Below, piece by piece: positions 43,600-52,322 of a stretch of 64,000 bases of DNA (its first letter is position 1; each line of letters starts with the position of its first letter). A program made the translations under genes and the position numbers. Where the stretch lies: positions 62,001 to 126,000 of the forward strand of contig NZ_PVZF01000009.1 in the NCBI RefSeq assembly GCF_003002055.1. Direction: 5' to 3'. Below the pieces are notes generated by a model. It was given only the letters and a program-made list of their open reading frames with translations, was not told where the DNA came from and searched no databases. This DNA is from Kineococcus rhizosphaerae. Lineage in GTDB: Bacteria > Actinomycetota > Actinomycetes > Actinomycetales > Kineococcaceae.

Positions 43600-44103
43600 T
43601 CACGCGCGCTGGACGACGACCTTCGGCGGCGTCTGCAGGGTCTGGGCGATGACGCAGTAGCGCTCGGCCAGGGAGATCATCTTCGCCTCGGTCGCCTCGT
43701 CGGCGTCGGAGGTGAAGTCGAAGGTGATGGTCACGTCGGTGATCCCGACCGGCACCTCGCGGGCGACGCCGAGCGTGCCGCGGGCGTCCCAGTGGGCGTC
43801 GACGGTCACCGACGCGTTGCGCAGCTCGACGCCCATGGCGGTCGCCACGCTGCGCAGGGTGACACCGGCGCACGCCGCGACGGCTTCGCAGAGCATGTCG
43901 GCCGAGCACGCCTCGGTGCCGTCGCCGCCGGCGGCGGGGTGCAGCCCGGCGCGGGTGGTGCCGGCGAAACCGTCGACCGAGACGCCGATGGACTGCCCGT
44001 CCAGCACCGCCACGGCCCGCGCGGGGACCAGCGCCTCGGCCGGGTCCTCGCGGTAGGCGTCCTTCAACGGCTTCTGCAGGGCCCTGAGCTCGGTCGAATC
44101 CAC
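43600..44103 (-). CDS. OsmC family protein
   Basis: This 167-aa OsmC/Ohr-fold protein is linked to peroxide or hyperosmotic stress. The fold is indicated by VSVDGFAG, the helix TEACSADMLCEAVAACAGVTLRSVATAMG, and a C-terminal SLAERYCVIAQTLQTPPKV. The two peroxidatic Cys positions are plausible (one in the first helix, one in RYCVI). GTG 44103 has a TAAGCT box 6 nt upstream and no Shine-Dalgarno. It is divergent from the next gene. Confidence 0.88.
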   Translation of the reverse strand: MDSTELRALQKPLKDAYREDPAEALVPARAVAVLDGQSIGVSVDGFAGTTRAGLHPAAGGDGTEACSADMLCEAVAACAGVTLRSVATAMGVELRNASVTVDAHWDARGTLGVAREVPVGITDVTITFDFTSDADEATEAKMISLAERYCVIAQTLQTPPKVVVQRA

Positions 44104-44109
44104 CGCCGA

Positions 44110-44115
44110 AGCTTA
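44110..44115 (-). promoter_or_regulatory. -10 box for the leaderless osmC-like gene
   Basis: TAAGCT (minus strand) ends 6 nt before GTG 44103. Confidence 0.5.
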
Positions 44116-44159
44116 GGCCCCCCGCGGGGCGCGCCCGCAACCTCGGACAGACTGCGGGG

Positions 44160-44774
44160 GTGAAGTGGACCACTGCCGTCAGGACCCTCGAGGACGTCGC
44201 CGACCGCTGCGCGCACGTGGGCCGCCAGCCCGAGGGGATCATCCGCCTGCGGGTCTTCCAGGCGTGGGTGTTCGGGCCCCTGCTGGGGCCGCGGACGGAC
44301 GACGTCGACGACGTGGACGGCGTGCGGGTCGCGCTGGTGACGAACGCGCGCGAGGAGGACTGCGCCTTCGGCACGCGCCCGCCGGCCGCCGGGCAGTGGC
44401 TGGCCGCCTCGAGCCTGGAGACGAAGCCGGTGCGGCTGTTCTTCCGGTCCGGGCAGGCGCCGGTGTGGAACCACGTGGTCGAGCGGCCGGTGCGGTTCTG
44501 GACCCGCGAGGACGGGGTGGACCCCGAGGTGCTCGCCCGGATCCGTGCCGGGGAGGGCAGCGGGCTGCGCCCGGCGGCGCCGACGGCCACCGAGCTGGCC
44601 GGGCGCCTCGACGCCGAGCTGGCGGTGAGCCTGGCCGCGCTGCGGCGCACGGCGGTGGAGTACGACGAGAAGCGGTGGTCGCCGGGGTCGCCGACCAAGC
44701 GCGCGGACGCGCTGGCCGACGCCTCCCTGGGGTACCTGAGCGTGCGCGACGCGCGGGATAGCCTGTCCGCGTGA
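44160..44774 (+). CDS. conserved hypothetical protein
   Basis: This 204-aa soluble protein begins KWTTAVRTLEDVADRCAHV and continues IIRLRVFQAWVFGPLLGP and RFWTREDGVDPEVLARIRAGEGSG. It ends in a charged helix with YDEKRWSPGSPTKRADALADASLGYL. I believe similar proteins exist in other actinobacteria but cannot name a function. GTG 44160 has a CAGACT box 6 nt upstream, as does the response regulator gene at 7382. Its stop overlaps the DUF1737 start (GTGA). Confidence 0.7.
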   Translation: MKWTTAVRTLEDVADRCAHVGRQPEGIIRLRVFQAWVFGPLLGPRTDDVDDVDGVRVALVTNAREEDCAFGTRPPAAGQWLAASSLETKPVRLFFRSGQAPVWNHVVERPVRFWTREDGVDPEVLARIRAGEGSGLRPAAPTATELAGRLDAELAVSLAALRRTAVEYDEKRWSPGSPTKRADALADASLGYLSVRDARDSLSA

Positions 44775-44974
44775 GCGAGGAGAGCACCCCCGGCACCGCC
44801 GGCGAGAAGCTGGCCTACCGGCTCCTGACGGGCCCGGACGACCGGTCGTTCTGCGAGAAGGTGAGCGCGGCCCTGGCGGACGGGTACGTCCTGCACGGCA
44901 GCCCGTCGGTGACGACGACGGACGGGCGCACGATCGCGGCGCAGGCCGTCGTGCTCCCCCACGTCCTGGGCTGA
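44771..44974 (+). CDS. DUF1737 domain protein
   Basis: This 67-aa protein has the DUF1737 core YRLLTGPDDRSFCEKVSAALADGYVLHGSPSVT, an alpha/beta motif of ~50 residues with unknown role. It is translationally coupled (GTGA) to the preceding hypothetical gene. The next gene is the riboswitch-controlled met operon. Confidence 0.85.
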   Translation: MSEESTPGTAGEKLAYRLLTGPDDRSFCEKVSAALADGYVLHGSPSVTTTDGRTIAAQAVVLPHVLG

Positions 44975-45046
44975 GCCCACCGGTCCGCCCGGAGCCGGGC
45001 GGACGTGCGGCACCCGAACCCGTTTCTGCTGCCCGCCAGGCGGTGT

Positions 45047-45052
45047 TAAGGT
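45047..45052 (+). promoter_or_regulatory. -10 box of the met operon
   Basis: TAAGGT lies 7 nt before the first conserved base of the SAM-IV aptamer, so transcription probably starts at the riboswitch 5' end. Confidence 0.45.
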
Positions 45053-45058
45053 TCGGGC

Positions 45059-45160
45059 AGGTCATGAGTGACAGCGACAAGCCCTGGCTCGCTGTCCGGC
45101 AACCCTCCTCCGCGGCGGGGTGCCCCAGGTGAAGACCTGGCCGGACGAACCCGTCCGGCA
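45059..45160 (+). ncRNA. SAM-IV riboswitch
   Basis: The element has the actinobacterial SAM-IV consensus: GGTCATGAGTG, stem ACAGCG...CGCTGT, CCGGCAACCCTCC, GGGGTGCCCC, and hairpins ccaggt-gaag-acctgg and cggacg...cgtccg. It senses S-adenosylmethionine and lowers expression of the downstream methionine importer. The last hairpin or the region before the ribosome-binding site (45160-45238) may act as expression platform. Confidence 0.85.
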
Positions 45161-45238
45161 AGCGCGGATCGTCGGACGCCGTCGATCACGGTAGCTGCGA
45201 GCCGCGCGCCCGCCCGTACGACCACCCGGAGTGCCTTC

Positions 45239-46192
45239 GTGTCCACCGCCCCCGCCCTTCCCGACAAGCCCAAGCGCCGTGGGCTCCTCTACGGCATCAT
45301 CGCCGCCGTCGTCGTCGTCGTGGTCGTCGTCGTGGCGATCGTCCTGGGCACCCGGGACGACTCCGCGAAGACCACGGCCGCCGGCTCCACGGCCGCCGCG
45401 AAGACCGTCAAGATCGGTGTCGCCGACAAGTCCCTGAAGTACTGGACGCCCTACGTCGAGCTCGCGAAGTCGAAGTACGACGTGGACGTCGAGCTCGTGA
45501 ACTTCTCCGACTACACCCAGCCGAACCCGGCGCTGTCGCAGAACCAGCTGGACCTCAACCAGTTCCAGCACATCCAGTACCTCGCGAACTACAACGCGAC
45601 GTCGGGCGACGACCTGCAGCCCATCGGCGCCACCGCCGTGTACCCGCTGCCGCTGTACTCCCTGACCGCGAAGTCCGTCGCCGAGCTGCCCGCCGACGCG
45701 AAGGTCGCGATCCCGAACGACGCGATCAACGAGGCCCGCGGCCTCCTGGTCCTGCAGCAGGCCGGTCTGGTCACGCTGAAGGACGGCGGCACCGCGTTCT
45801 CCAAGACGAACGACATCGAGTCGTCCAAGGTCCAGGTGACCACCGTCGCCGCCGACCAGACCGCGAGCGCCCTGCAGTCCGGGTCCGTGGCCGCCGCGAT
45901 CGTGAACAACAACTACGCCACCAAGGCGAAGCTGCCCGTCGACGACATCATCGTCAAGGACGACCCGTCGTCCCCGGCCGCGGCGCCGTACGTGAACATC
46001 TTCGCCGCCCGCAAGGCCGACGTCGCCAACCAGACGTACCTGGACCTGGCCGCGCTGTGGCACGACCCGGCCGTGCAGAAGGTCTTCCTCGAGGAGAACC
46101 CGGGCGCGGTCGTCCAGGACACCCCTGCCGCGGACCTGCAGGCGGAGACCACCAAGGTCGAGGCCGACGCGAAGGCCGCCGCGGGCAAGTGA
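45239..46192 (+). CDS. metQ: methionine ABC transporter substrate-binding protein (MetQ/NlpA)
   Basis: This 317-aa binding protein for D/L-methionine has the NlpA/MetQ pattern: VKIGVADKSLKYWTPYVE, FSDYTQPNPALSQNQLDLNQFQH, YPLPLYSLT and AIPNDAINEARGLLVLQQAGL. It has no lipobox Cys. Instead the N-terminus (KPKRRGLLYGIIAAVVVVV...) is a poly-Val transmembrane helix, so it is probably anchored by an uncleaved helix. GTG 45239 has GGAG 7 nt upstream. metN overlaps by 4 bases. Control is by the SAM-IV riboswitch. Confidence 0.92.
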   Translation: MSTAPALPDKPKRRGLLYGIIAAVVVVVVVVVAIVLGTRDDSAKTTAAGSTAAAKTVKIGVADKSLKYWTPYVELAKSKYDVDVELVNFSDYTQPNPALSQNQLDLNQFQHIQYLANYNATSGDDLQPIGATAVYPLPLYSLTAKSVAELPADAKVAIPNDAINEARGLLVLQQAGLVTLKDGGTAFSKTNDIESSKVQVTTVAADQTASALQSGSVAAAIVNNNYATKAKLPVDDIIVKDDPSSPAAAPYVNIFAARKADVANQTYLDLAALWHDPAVQKVFLEENPGAVVQDTPAADLQAETTKVEADAKAAAGK

Positions 46193-47211
46193 CCGCTCTC
46201 ATCTCGCTGACGGACGTCAGCAAGAGCTTCGACCGTCGTGACGGGTCCACCGTCACGGCGGTCGACGCCGTTTCGCTGGAGGTCGAGACCGGCGAGGTCC
46301 TCGCGGTCATCGGCTACTCGGGGGCCGGGAAGTCGACCCTCGTCCGGCTGCTCAACGCGCTGGAGAAGCCGACGTCGGGCAGCGTCCTGGTCGCCGGGCA
46401 GGACCTCACGCGGTTGTCCGAGGGGGAACTGCGGGCGGCCCGCTCGAAGATCGGGATGATCTTCCAGCAGTTCAACCTGTTCCGGTCCCGCACGGTCGCC
46501 GGGAACGTGGCGTACCCGTTGAAGGTCGCGGGCGTGGCCAAGGCCGAACGCGACCGGCGCACCGCCGAGCTCCTCGACTTCGTGGGGTTGCTGGACCGGG
46601 CGCACTCCTACCCCGAGCAGCTGTCGGGCGGGCAGAAGCAGCGCGTCGGCATCGCGCGGGCGCTGGCGACGAACCCGCCGCTGCTGCTGTGCGACGAGGC
46701 GACGAGCGCGCTGGACCCGGAGACGACGACCGAGGTGCTGTCGCTGCTGCGCCGGGTGAACTCCGAGCTCGGGGTGACGATCGTCGTCATCACCCACGAG
46801 ATGGACGCGGTGCGCCAGATCGCCGAGCGGGTCGCGGTCATGGAGAACGGCCGGCTCGTGGAGATCGGGGACGTGTACGACGTGTTCTCGGACCCGCAGA
46901 CGCCTGCGGCGCAGCGCTTCGTGCGCAGCGCCACCCACGACCGCCCCTCGGCGGACACCCTGGTGCGGTTGCGTCACCAGCACCCCGGACGCCTCGTCAG
47001 CGTCCGCATCACCGACGAGGCCGGTCTGCAGCAGCGGATCGACACCGCGTTCCGGGACACCGGCACGACCGCCGAGCTCGTGTACGGAGGGGTCTCGGAG
47101 ATCCGCGAGCGCCGCACCGGGTCGCTGACCTACGAACTCACCGGGCCCTCTGTCGACGCGGCGCTGGACGCGCTGCGCGCCGGGGGCATCCACGCGACCG
47201 AGGAGGTCTGA
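46189..47211 (+). CDS. metN: methionine ABC transporter ATP-binding protein
   Basis: This 340-aa ATPase of the methionine importer has Walker A (GYSGAGKST), a Q-loop (IFQQFNLF), the signature LSGGQKQR, Walker B (LLLCDEATSALDPE) and the H-loop His in ITHEMD. A C-terminal NIL (ACT-like) domain from ~residue 260 allosterically senses methionine (LVSVRITDEAGLQQRID...ALRAGGI). The GTG overlaps the metQ stop. metI follows 2 nt after the stop. Confidence 0.95.
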   Translation: MTALISLTDVSKSFDRRDGSTVTAVDAVSLEVETGEVLAVIGYSGAGKSTLVRLLNALEKPTSGSVLVAGQDLTRLSEGELRAARSKIGMIFQQFNLFRSRTVAGNVAYPLKVAGVAKAERDRRTAELLDFVGLLDRAHSYPEQLSGGQKQRVGIARALATNPPLLLCDEATSALDPETTTEVLSLLRRVNSELGVTIVVITHEMDAVRQIAERVAVMENGRLVEIGDVYDVFSDPQTPAAQRFVRSATHDRPSADTLVRLRHQHPGRLVSVRITDEAGLQQRIDTAFRDTGTTAELVYGGVSEIRERRTGSLTYELTGPSVDAALDALRAGGIHATEEV

Positions 47212-47213
47212 GC

Positions 47214-47879
47214 ATGGACTTCAGCGGTTTCCTCGACACGCTCGACGTGTACAAGGACGCGATCTGGCAGACGCTGCTCATGTCGCTCGTCTCGCTCGTC
47301 GTCTCCGGGGTGCTCGGGCTGGTGCTCGGGACGGCGCTGTACGCCACCCGCCCCGGGAACCTGTTCGGCAACCGGCTGGTGTTCGGCGTCATCGGGTTCG
47401 TCGTGAACCTGGTGCGGCCCATCCCGTTCGTCATCTTCCTGGCCGCGATCACGCCGCTGCAGATCGCGGTGGTGCGCACGAGCATCGGGACGACGGCCGT
47501 CACGTTCGCGATCTCGCTGGCGGCGGCGTTCGCCGTGGCGCGCATCGTGGAGCAGTCGCTCGTGAGCGTCGACCCGGGGGTGGTCGAGGCGGCCCGCGCG
47601 GTGGGGGCCTCGCGGTTCTCGATCCTCGTCGGCGTCGTGGTCCCCGAGGGCCTGGGGCCACTCATCCTGGGGTATACGTTCATCTTCATCGGGATCGTCG
47701 ACATGACGGCGCAGGCCGGGATCGTCGGCGGCGGCGGGCTGGGCGAGTACGCCATCAGCTACGGCAAGCAGCAGTACGACTACGGGATCATCTACGTCGC
47801 CGTGGCGACGATCATCGTCATCGTGCAGGTGGGGCAGGTCATCGGCAACCGCCTCGCCCGCGGGGTCATGAGGAGGTAG
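47214..47879 (+). CDS. metI: methionine ABC transporter permease
   Basis: This 221-aa membrane subunit has five predicted TM helices and the MetI EAA loop (VVEAARAVGASRFSILVGVVVPEGLGPLILG). The segment IVGGGGLGEYAISYGKQQYD is typical of MetI. The ATG has GGAGG just upstream. It completes a riboswitch-controlled metQNI operon and is followed by a long terminator hairpin. Confidence 0.95.
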   Translation: MDFSGFLDTLDVYKDAIWQTLLMSLVSLVVSGVLGLVLGTALYATRPGNLFGNRLVFGVIGFVVNLVRPIPFVIFLAAITPLQIAVVRTSIGTTAVTFAISLAAAFAVARIVEQSLVSVDPGVVEAARAVGASRFSILVGVVVPEGLGPLILGYTFIFIGIVDMTAQAGIVGGGGLGEYAISYGKQQYDYGIIYVAVATIIVIVQVGQVIGNRLARGVMRR

Positions 47880-47898
47880 GGCCGACGACGATCGGCGC

Positions 47899-47965
47899 GT
47901 TCGTGTCCGCCGGCCCCCGCCACGCCGACGGAGTCGCTGCGTGGCGGGGACCGGCGGGCACGAAC
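47899..47965. terminator. 27-bp hairpin between metI and the lipid-kinase gene
   Basis: Arms 47899-47925 and 47939-47965 pair over 27 bp with one G-T wobble and one mismatch (core ccgccacgc/gcgtggcgg). It begins 19 nt after metI and serves convergent genes. There is no U-tract. Confidence 0.75.
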
Positions 47966-47994
47966 CCGGGCGCCGTGAGGAGTCGGCCAGAAGA

Positions 47995-48897
47995 TCACGG
48001 GCAGACGACCTGCCAGACGTCGGCGTGCATCTCCCACCGCTCGGAGGTCTGCGGGTCGGTGACCTCGCCGTCGGAGTTCAGCCGGAACGTGCCGTCCTCG
48101 GCGCGGATCTCGACGACCTTGCCCGTGGCGGTCACGACGTCCTGCCGTTCGACGTGGACGCCGCGGCGCAGCCCGGCGGCGAACCCGAGGCGGGCCAGGG
48201 GTCCGGTGGAGGTGCTGACGACGACGTCGGCGAGCCCGTCGTGGGGGTCGGCGCCGGGCACCAGGGGGGTTCCCCCGCCGATGGTGCCGCCGATGCCGAT
48301 GCCGGCCATGAGGACGGGCCGGCCGGGCGGGGTGAGGACCTTCCCGTCGACCTCGACGCGCAACGCGAAACCCCTCCCGGCGCTGATGCCGGCCCAGGCG
48401 GCCCCGACGGGGTAGGCGGCGACGCCGAGGCCCTTCTTCAGCCGCTGCGCCTTGGCGGTGGCCGAGGCCCCGATCCCGGCGTGGACGGTGTTGACGGTGA
48501 TGCGCTGGTGGGAGTCGACGAGCAGTTCCAGACCGCGGGGGCGGCCGGTCGCGGCGACGCGGGCGGCGGCGACGGGGTCCAGCGGCAGCCGCAACGAGCG
48601 GGCCAGGTCGTTGCCGGTGCCCAGCGGGACGACGCCGAGGGGTCCCACGTCGCGGGTCCGGCCGGCGTCCCACAGCAGTTGCAGCGCGGCGTGCAGGGAC
48701 CCGTCCCCGCCGAGCAGGACGAGGCGGCGCCCGTCGGCGCTCAGCAGGGCGTTCCGCAGGTCGTGCAGGTCCCCGGTGCGGCGCAGCTCGACGTCGCCGG
48801 CGCGGCCCAGCTCCCCCACGACGGCCTCGACGGCGTCGGCGCGGGCCGATCCGGCGGCGGCGTTGACGATGGCCAGGTACCCGTTCACACGCGGCAC
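47995..48897 (-). CDS. diacylglycerol/lipid kinase family protein
   Basis: This 300-aa member of the DAGK/sphingosine kinase catalytic family phosphorylates a lipid. Key motifs are LAIVNAAAGSARA, the nucleotide loop LVLLGGDGSLHAALQLL, and GVVPLGTGNDLARSLRLP. The C-terminal lobe has VLMAGIGIGGTIGGG and DPHDGLADVVV. GTG 48897 was chosen (GTG 48888 is also possible); an upstream Gly/Pro-rich extension looks non-coding. Mycobacterial relatives act in phosphatidylinositol mannoside metabolism. Confidence 0.87.
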   Translation of the reverse strand: MPRVNGYLAIVNAAAGSARADAVEAVVGELGRAGDVELRRTGDLHDLRNALLSADGRRLVLLGGDGSLHAALQLLWDAGRTRDVGPLGVVPLGTGNDLARSLRLPLDPVAAARVAATGRPRGLELLVDSHQRITVNTVHAGIGASATAKAQRLKKGLGVAAYPVGAAWAGISAGRGFALRVEVDGKVLTPPGRPVLMAGIGIGGTIGGGTPLVPGADPHDGLADVVVSTSTGPLARLGFAAGLRRGVHVERQDVVTATGKVVEIRAEDGTFRLNSDGEVTDPQTSERWEMHADVWQVVCP

Positions 48898-49103
48898 AAC
48901 GGTCCGGCGCCCCGGCGGGTGCCGGGCCGTGGCCGGCCTCACAGCCGGGCCCGCACCCGGGCCCCCCGCCGAGCCTCCGGCGGGCCCCGCCGAGCCCCCC
49001 GCCGAGCCGGTCACGACGCGCCGCTCGCGACGCACCTGTGCGGTACCTGGATGCGGGCCCAGGATCGGGTTAGCCTCGGACCACGCTGACGAGGAGGTCA
49101 CCG

Positions 49104-49457
49104 ATGCCCGCTCCCGCCCCCGGGGACGACCCGTACGAGGACGTCCGCTCCTCCCCCGAGTTCCAGGCCCTGCGCCGGCGCTTCCGCCGGTTCGTCCTGC
49201 CCCTGGCCGCGCTGTTCCTGGTCTGGTACGCCGCGTACGTCCTGCTCGCCGACTACGCGCACGGGTTCATGAGCACCCGGGTCGCCGGCTCCAACATCAC
49301 CGTGGGGCTGCTGTTCGGCCTCGGCCAGTTCGTCTCGACCTTCGCCATCACGACCGTGTACGTGCGGTGGGCGAACCGGCGCTTCGACCCCGCCGCGGAG
49401 GCGCTGCGGCACGAGGTCGAGCAGCGCGTCGCGCGCGGCACGGAGGTGCAGCGGTGA
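49104..49457 (+). CDS. DUF485 membrane protein
   Basis: This 117-aa protein has two TM helices (FVLPLAALFLVWYAAYVLLADYA and a second at ~68-90) and the DUF485 start motif SSPEFQALRRRFRRFV. DUF485 proteins nearly always accompany acetate/solute:sodium symporters and are thought to be accessory subunits. The ATG has AGGAGGT upstream. Its stop overlaps the symporter start (GTGA). Confidence 0.92.
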   Translation: MPAPAPGDDPYEDVRSSPEFQALRRRFRRFVLPLAALFLVWYAAYVLLADYAHGFMSTRVAGSNITVGLLFGLGQFVSTFAITTVYVRWANRRFDPAAEALRHEVEQRVARGTEVQR

Positions 49458-51073
49458 CCGACGTCGGCGAACCCCTGGTCAACGTCGCCATCTTCGTCGT
49501 GTTCGTCGCGGTGACGCTGGTGGTGGTGCTGCGCGCCAGCCGCGGCAACCGCACGGCCGCCGACTTCTACGCCGGGGGACGCTCGTTCACCGGGCCGCAG
49601 AACGGCATCGCGATCGCCGGGGACTACCTGTCCGCGGCGAGCTTCCTGGGCATCGCGGGGGCGATCGCGGTCTACGGCTACGACGGGTTCCTCTACTCCA
49701 TCGGGTTCCTCGTCGCCTGGCTCGTGGCGCTGCTGCTGGTGGCCGAGCTGCTGCGCAACACCGGTCGCTTCACCATGGCCGACGTCCTCAGCTTCCGGCT
49801 GGCCGAGCGGCCCGTGCGGCTGGCCGCGGCGATCTCGACGCTGGCCGTCTCGTTCTTCTACCTGCTCGCCCAGATGGCCGGGGCCGGGGGGCTGGTGGCG
49901 CTGCTGCTGGGCATCGACTCCACCGCGGGGCAGAACGTCGTCATCGCGGTCGTGGGGACGCTGATGATCCTGTACGTCCTCGTGGGCGGCATGAAGGGCA
50001 CGACGTGGGTGCAGATCATCAAGGCGTGCCTGCTGGTCGCCGGGGCCGCGGTCATGACGGTCTGGGTGCTGGCCCGGTACGGGTTCAACCTCTCCGACCT
50101 GCTCGGCGCGGCCGTGGCCGCCCCCGGGTCGGCCGGTGACGCGCTGCTGGGGCCGGGGGCGCAGTACGGCGCGACCGGCACGTCGCGGCTGAACTTCCTG
50201 TCGCTGTCGCTGGCCCTGGTGCTGGGGACGGCGGGCCTGCCGCACGTGCTCATGCGCTTCTACACGGTGCCGTCCTCCCGGGAGGCCCGGCGCAGCGTCG
50301 TGTGGGCGATCTGGATCATCGGGTTCTTCTACCTGTTCACCCTGGTGCTGGGCTACGGCGCCGGCGCCCTGGTGGGCAAGGAGGCCATCCTCGCCGCCCC
50401 CGGGAAGGTGAACTCCGCGGCCCCGCTGCTGGCCTACGAACTGGGCGGGACGATCCTGCTGGGGATCATCGCAGCCGTCGCCTTCGCCACCATCCTCGCC
50501 GTCGTGGCGGGGCTGGCGATCACCGCCAGCGCCTCCTTCGCCCACGACGTGTACGCCTCGGTGATCAAGCGGGGGAAGGCCGACCCGGCCTCGGAGGTGC
50601 GCGTGGCGCGCCTGACCGTGGTCGTCATCGGCGCCGTGGCGATCGTCGGGGGGATCTTCGCCAACGGGCAGAACGTCGCGTTCCTCGTGGCCCTGGCCTT
50701 CGCGGTGGCCGCCAGCGCGAACCTGCCGACGATCCTGTACTCGCTGTTCTGGCCGCGGTTCACCACCCGCGGGGCGCTGTGGAGCATGTACGGCGGGCTC
50801 GTCTCCTGCCTGGTGCTCATCGCCTCCTCCCCCGTGGTGTCCGGGAAGGTCGACCCGGTGACGGGCGCGTCGCTGTCGATGATCCGGGACACCTCGGTCG
50901 ACTTCTCCTGGTTCCCGCTGGAGAACCCCGGCCTGGTGACGATCCCGCTGGCCTTCCTGCTCGGCTGGCTCGGCTCGGTCACCGGCCGCGAGCGCGGGAA
51001 CGAGCGGCGCGCGGCGCAGATGGAGGTGCGCAGCCTCACCGGGGCCGGCGCGGAGAAGGCCGTCGAGCACTGA
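49454..51073 (+). CDS. actP: cation/acetate symporter, ActP-like (SSS family)
   Basis: This 539-aa solute:sodium symporter has 13 predicted TM helices. ActP features include FYAGGRSFTGPQNGIAIAGDYLSAASFLGIAGAIA, FTMADVLSFRLAERPVRL, GGMKGTTWVQIIKA and GTAGLPHVLMRFYTVPSSREARRSV. It takes up acetate or related short carboxylates. It is coupled to the DUF485 gene. The actP symbol is by family; pyruvate-type relatives exist. Confidence 0.9.
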   Translation: MTDVGEPLVNVAIFVVFVAVTLVVVLRASRGNRTAADFYAGGRSFTGPQNGIAIAGDYLSAASFLGIAGAIAVYGYDGFLYSIGFLVAWLVALLLVAELLRNTGRFTMADVLSFRLAERPVRLAAAISTLAVSFFYLLAQMAGAGGLVALLLGIDSTAGQNVVIAVVGTLMILYVLVGGMKGTTWVQIIKACLLVAGAAVMTVWVLARYGFNLSDLLGAAVAAPGSAGDALLGPGAQYGATGTSRLNFLSLSLALVLGTAGLPHVLMRFYTVPSSREARRSVVWAIWIIGFFYLFTLVLGYGAGALVGKEAILAAPGKVNSAAPLLAYELGGTILLGIIAAVAFATILAVVAGLAITASASFAHDVYASVIKRGKADPASEVRVARLTVVVIGAVAIVGGIFANGQNVAFLVALAFAVAASANLPTILYSLFWPRFTTRGALWSMYGGLVSCLVLIASSPVVSGKVDPVTGASLSMIRDTSVDFSWFPLENPGLVTIPLAFLLGWLGSVTGRERGNERRAAQMEVRSLTGAGAEKAVEH

Positions 51074-51088
51074 GGGTCGCGCGCGGGT

Positions 51089-52267
51089 TCACAGGTGCAC
51101 CCAGGAACCGTCGGGGCGGGCCACCTGCCCGCCGTCGTCCCACCGGTACACCGACCGGCCGCGCACGACGACGTGCAGGGCGCGGGACATGACCTCGAGG
51201 GGGTCGCCGGACCAGACGACGACGTCACCGTCCAGACCGGGAGCCAGGGACCCGACGCGGTCGTCGATCCCGAGGATCCGCGCCGGGTTCACGGTCAGGG
51301 CCCGCAGGGCCTCGTCGCGGTCGAGGCCCTCCTTGACGGCGAGGGTCGCCGAGACCGGCAGCAGCTGGATCGGGACGACGGGGTGGTCGGTGGTGAGCGC
51401 GACCCGCAGCCCGGCGCCGGCGAGGATCCCGGGGACGGCCATCGACCGGTTCCGCAGCTCCGGTTTGGACCGGGACGTGAGCAGCGGCCCGACGACGGCG
51501 GGCAGCTGCTTGTCCCGCAGCAGGTCCAGCACGAGGTGGCCCTCGGTGACGTGGTTCAGGACCAGCCGGTAGCCGAACTCGTCGGCGAGGCGGACGGCGG
51601 TGGCGATGTCGTCGGCGCGGTGGGCGTGCTGCTGCCACACGAGCTCGCCGGCCAGGACGCGGGCGAGCACCTCGGCGTCGCGGTCGGTGGACTCCGGGGT
51701 GTGCCGCTGCGCGGCGCTGAAGGCGTCGCGCAGGGCGGCGGCCACGCCCATGCGCGTGCCGGGCCCGCCGGAGGCCTTCTTGGGGTTCTCCCCCAGGGCG
51801 CTCTTCACGCCGATCGGGGCGCGCACGAGCATGTCGTCGACCGTGGTGCCCCACGTCTTCAGCGCCGCGGTCTGGCCGCCGATGACGTTGCCCGAGCCGG
51901 GCAGCACCGCGACGGTCGTGACCCCCGCGCCGAGGGCGTCGGCGAACCCCCGGTCGGCCGGGTCCACCCCGTCCCAGCTGCGCAGCCGGGCGCCGCGCGG
52001 TTCGCCCTTCTCGTTGACGTCCGCCCCGTGCCAGCCCTCCCCCTCGGCGTGCACGCCGAGGTGGGTGTGCGGATCGACGAAGCCGGGCAGGACGAGGCAG
52101 CCGGTGGCGTCGACGACGGGTACGCCCGCCGGGACGGCGACGTCGCCGACGGCCTCGACGCGGCCGTCGCGGACCAGGACGGTGCCGTGCTCGCGTTCAC
52201 CGCCCCAGGCGGGGGTCAGGCGCAGGAGGGTGCCGCCGACGATCGCGACGTCTGCCGTGGGGTTCAC
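51089..52267 (-). CDS. amidohydrolase (imidazolonepropionase-like)
   Basis: This 392-aa metal-dependent hydrolase of the amidohydrolase superfamily has an N-terminal beta domain, then GFVDPHTHLGVH (HxH). The later metal ligands are plausibly the His residues of LNHVTEGH, with the catalytic Asp in TTDHPVV. A C-terminal SLAPGLDGDVVVWSGDPLEV closes the composite beta domain. It lacks a signal peptide. It is the last of three same-strand genes after the beta-helix and GT61 genes. The substrate is unknown. Confidence 0.88.
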   Translation of the reverse strand: MNPTADVAIVGGTLLRLTPAWGGEREHGTVLVRDGRVEAVGDVAVPAGVPVVDATGCLVLPGFVDPHTHLGVHAEGEGWHGADVNEKGEPRGARLRSWDGVDPADRGFADALGAGVTTVAVLPGSGNVIGGQTAALKTWGTTVDDMLVRAPIGVKSALGENPKKASGGPGTRMGVAAALRDAFSAAQRHTPESTDRDAEVLARVLAGELVWQQHAHRADDIATAVRLADEFGYRLVLNHVTEGHLVLDLLRDKQLPAVVGPLLTSRSKPELRNRSMAVPGILAGAGLRVALTTDHPVVPIQLLPVSATLAVKEGLDRDEALRALTVNPARILGIDDRVGSLAPGLDGDVVVWSGDPLEVMSRALHVVVRGRSVYRWDDGGQVARPDGSWVHL

Positions 52268-52322
52268 GCGATCACTGTGTCAGTCCCGCGGCGGGGACGC
52301 CGTCCCGGACGGCGGGACCGGG

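Noticed and set aside
45231..45240. Alternative upstream GTG for metQ
   Set aside because: It is out of frame with the metQ product; only GTG 45239 gives the metQ product with a correctly spaced GGAG.
48940..49020. GCC/GGC-rich imperfect repeats between the lipid-kinase gene and DUF485
   Set aside because: Low-complexity GC-rich sequence without a defined unit or boundaries; not a CRISPR or a mobile element.
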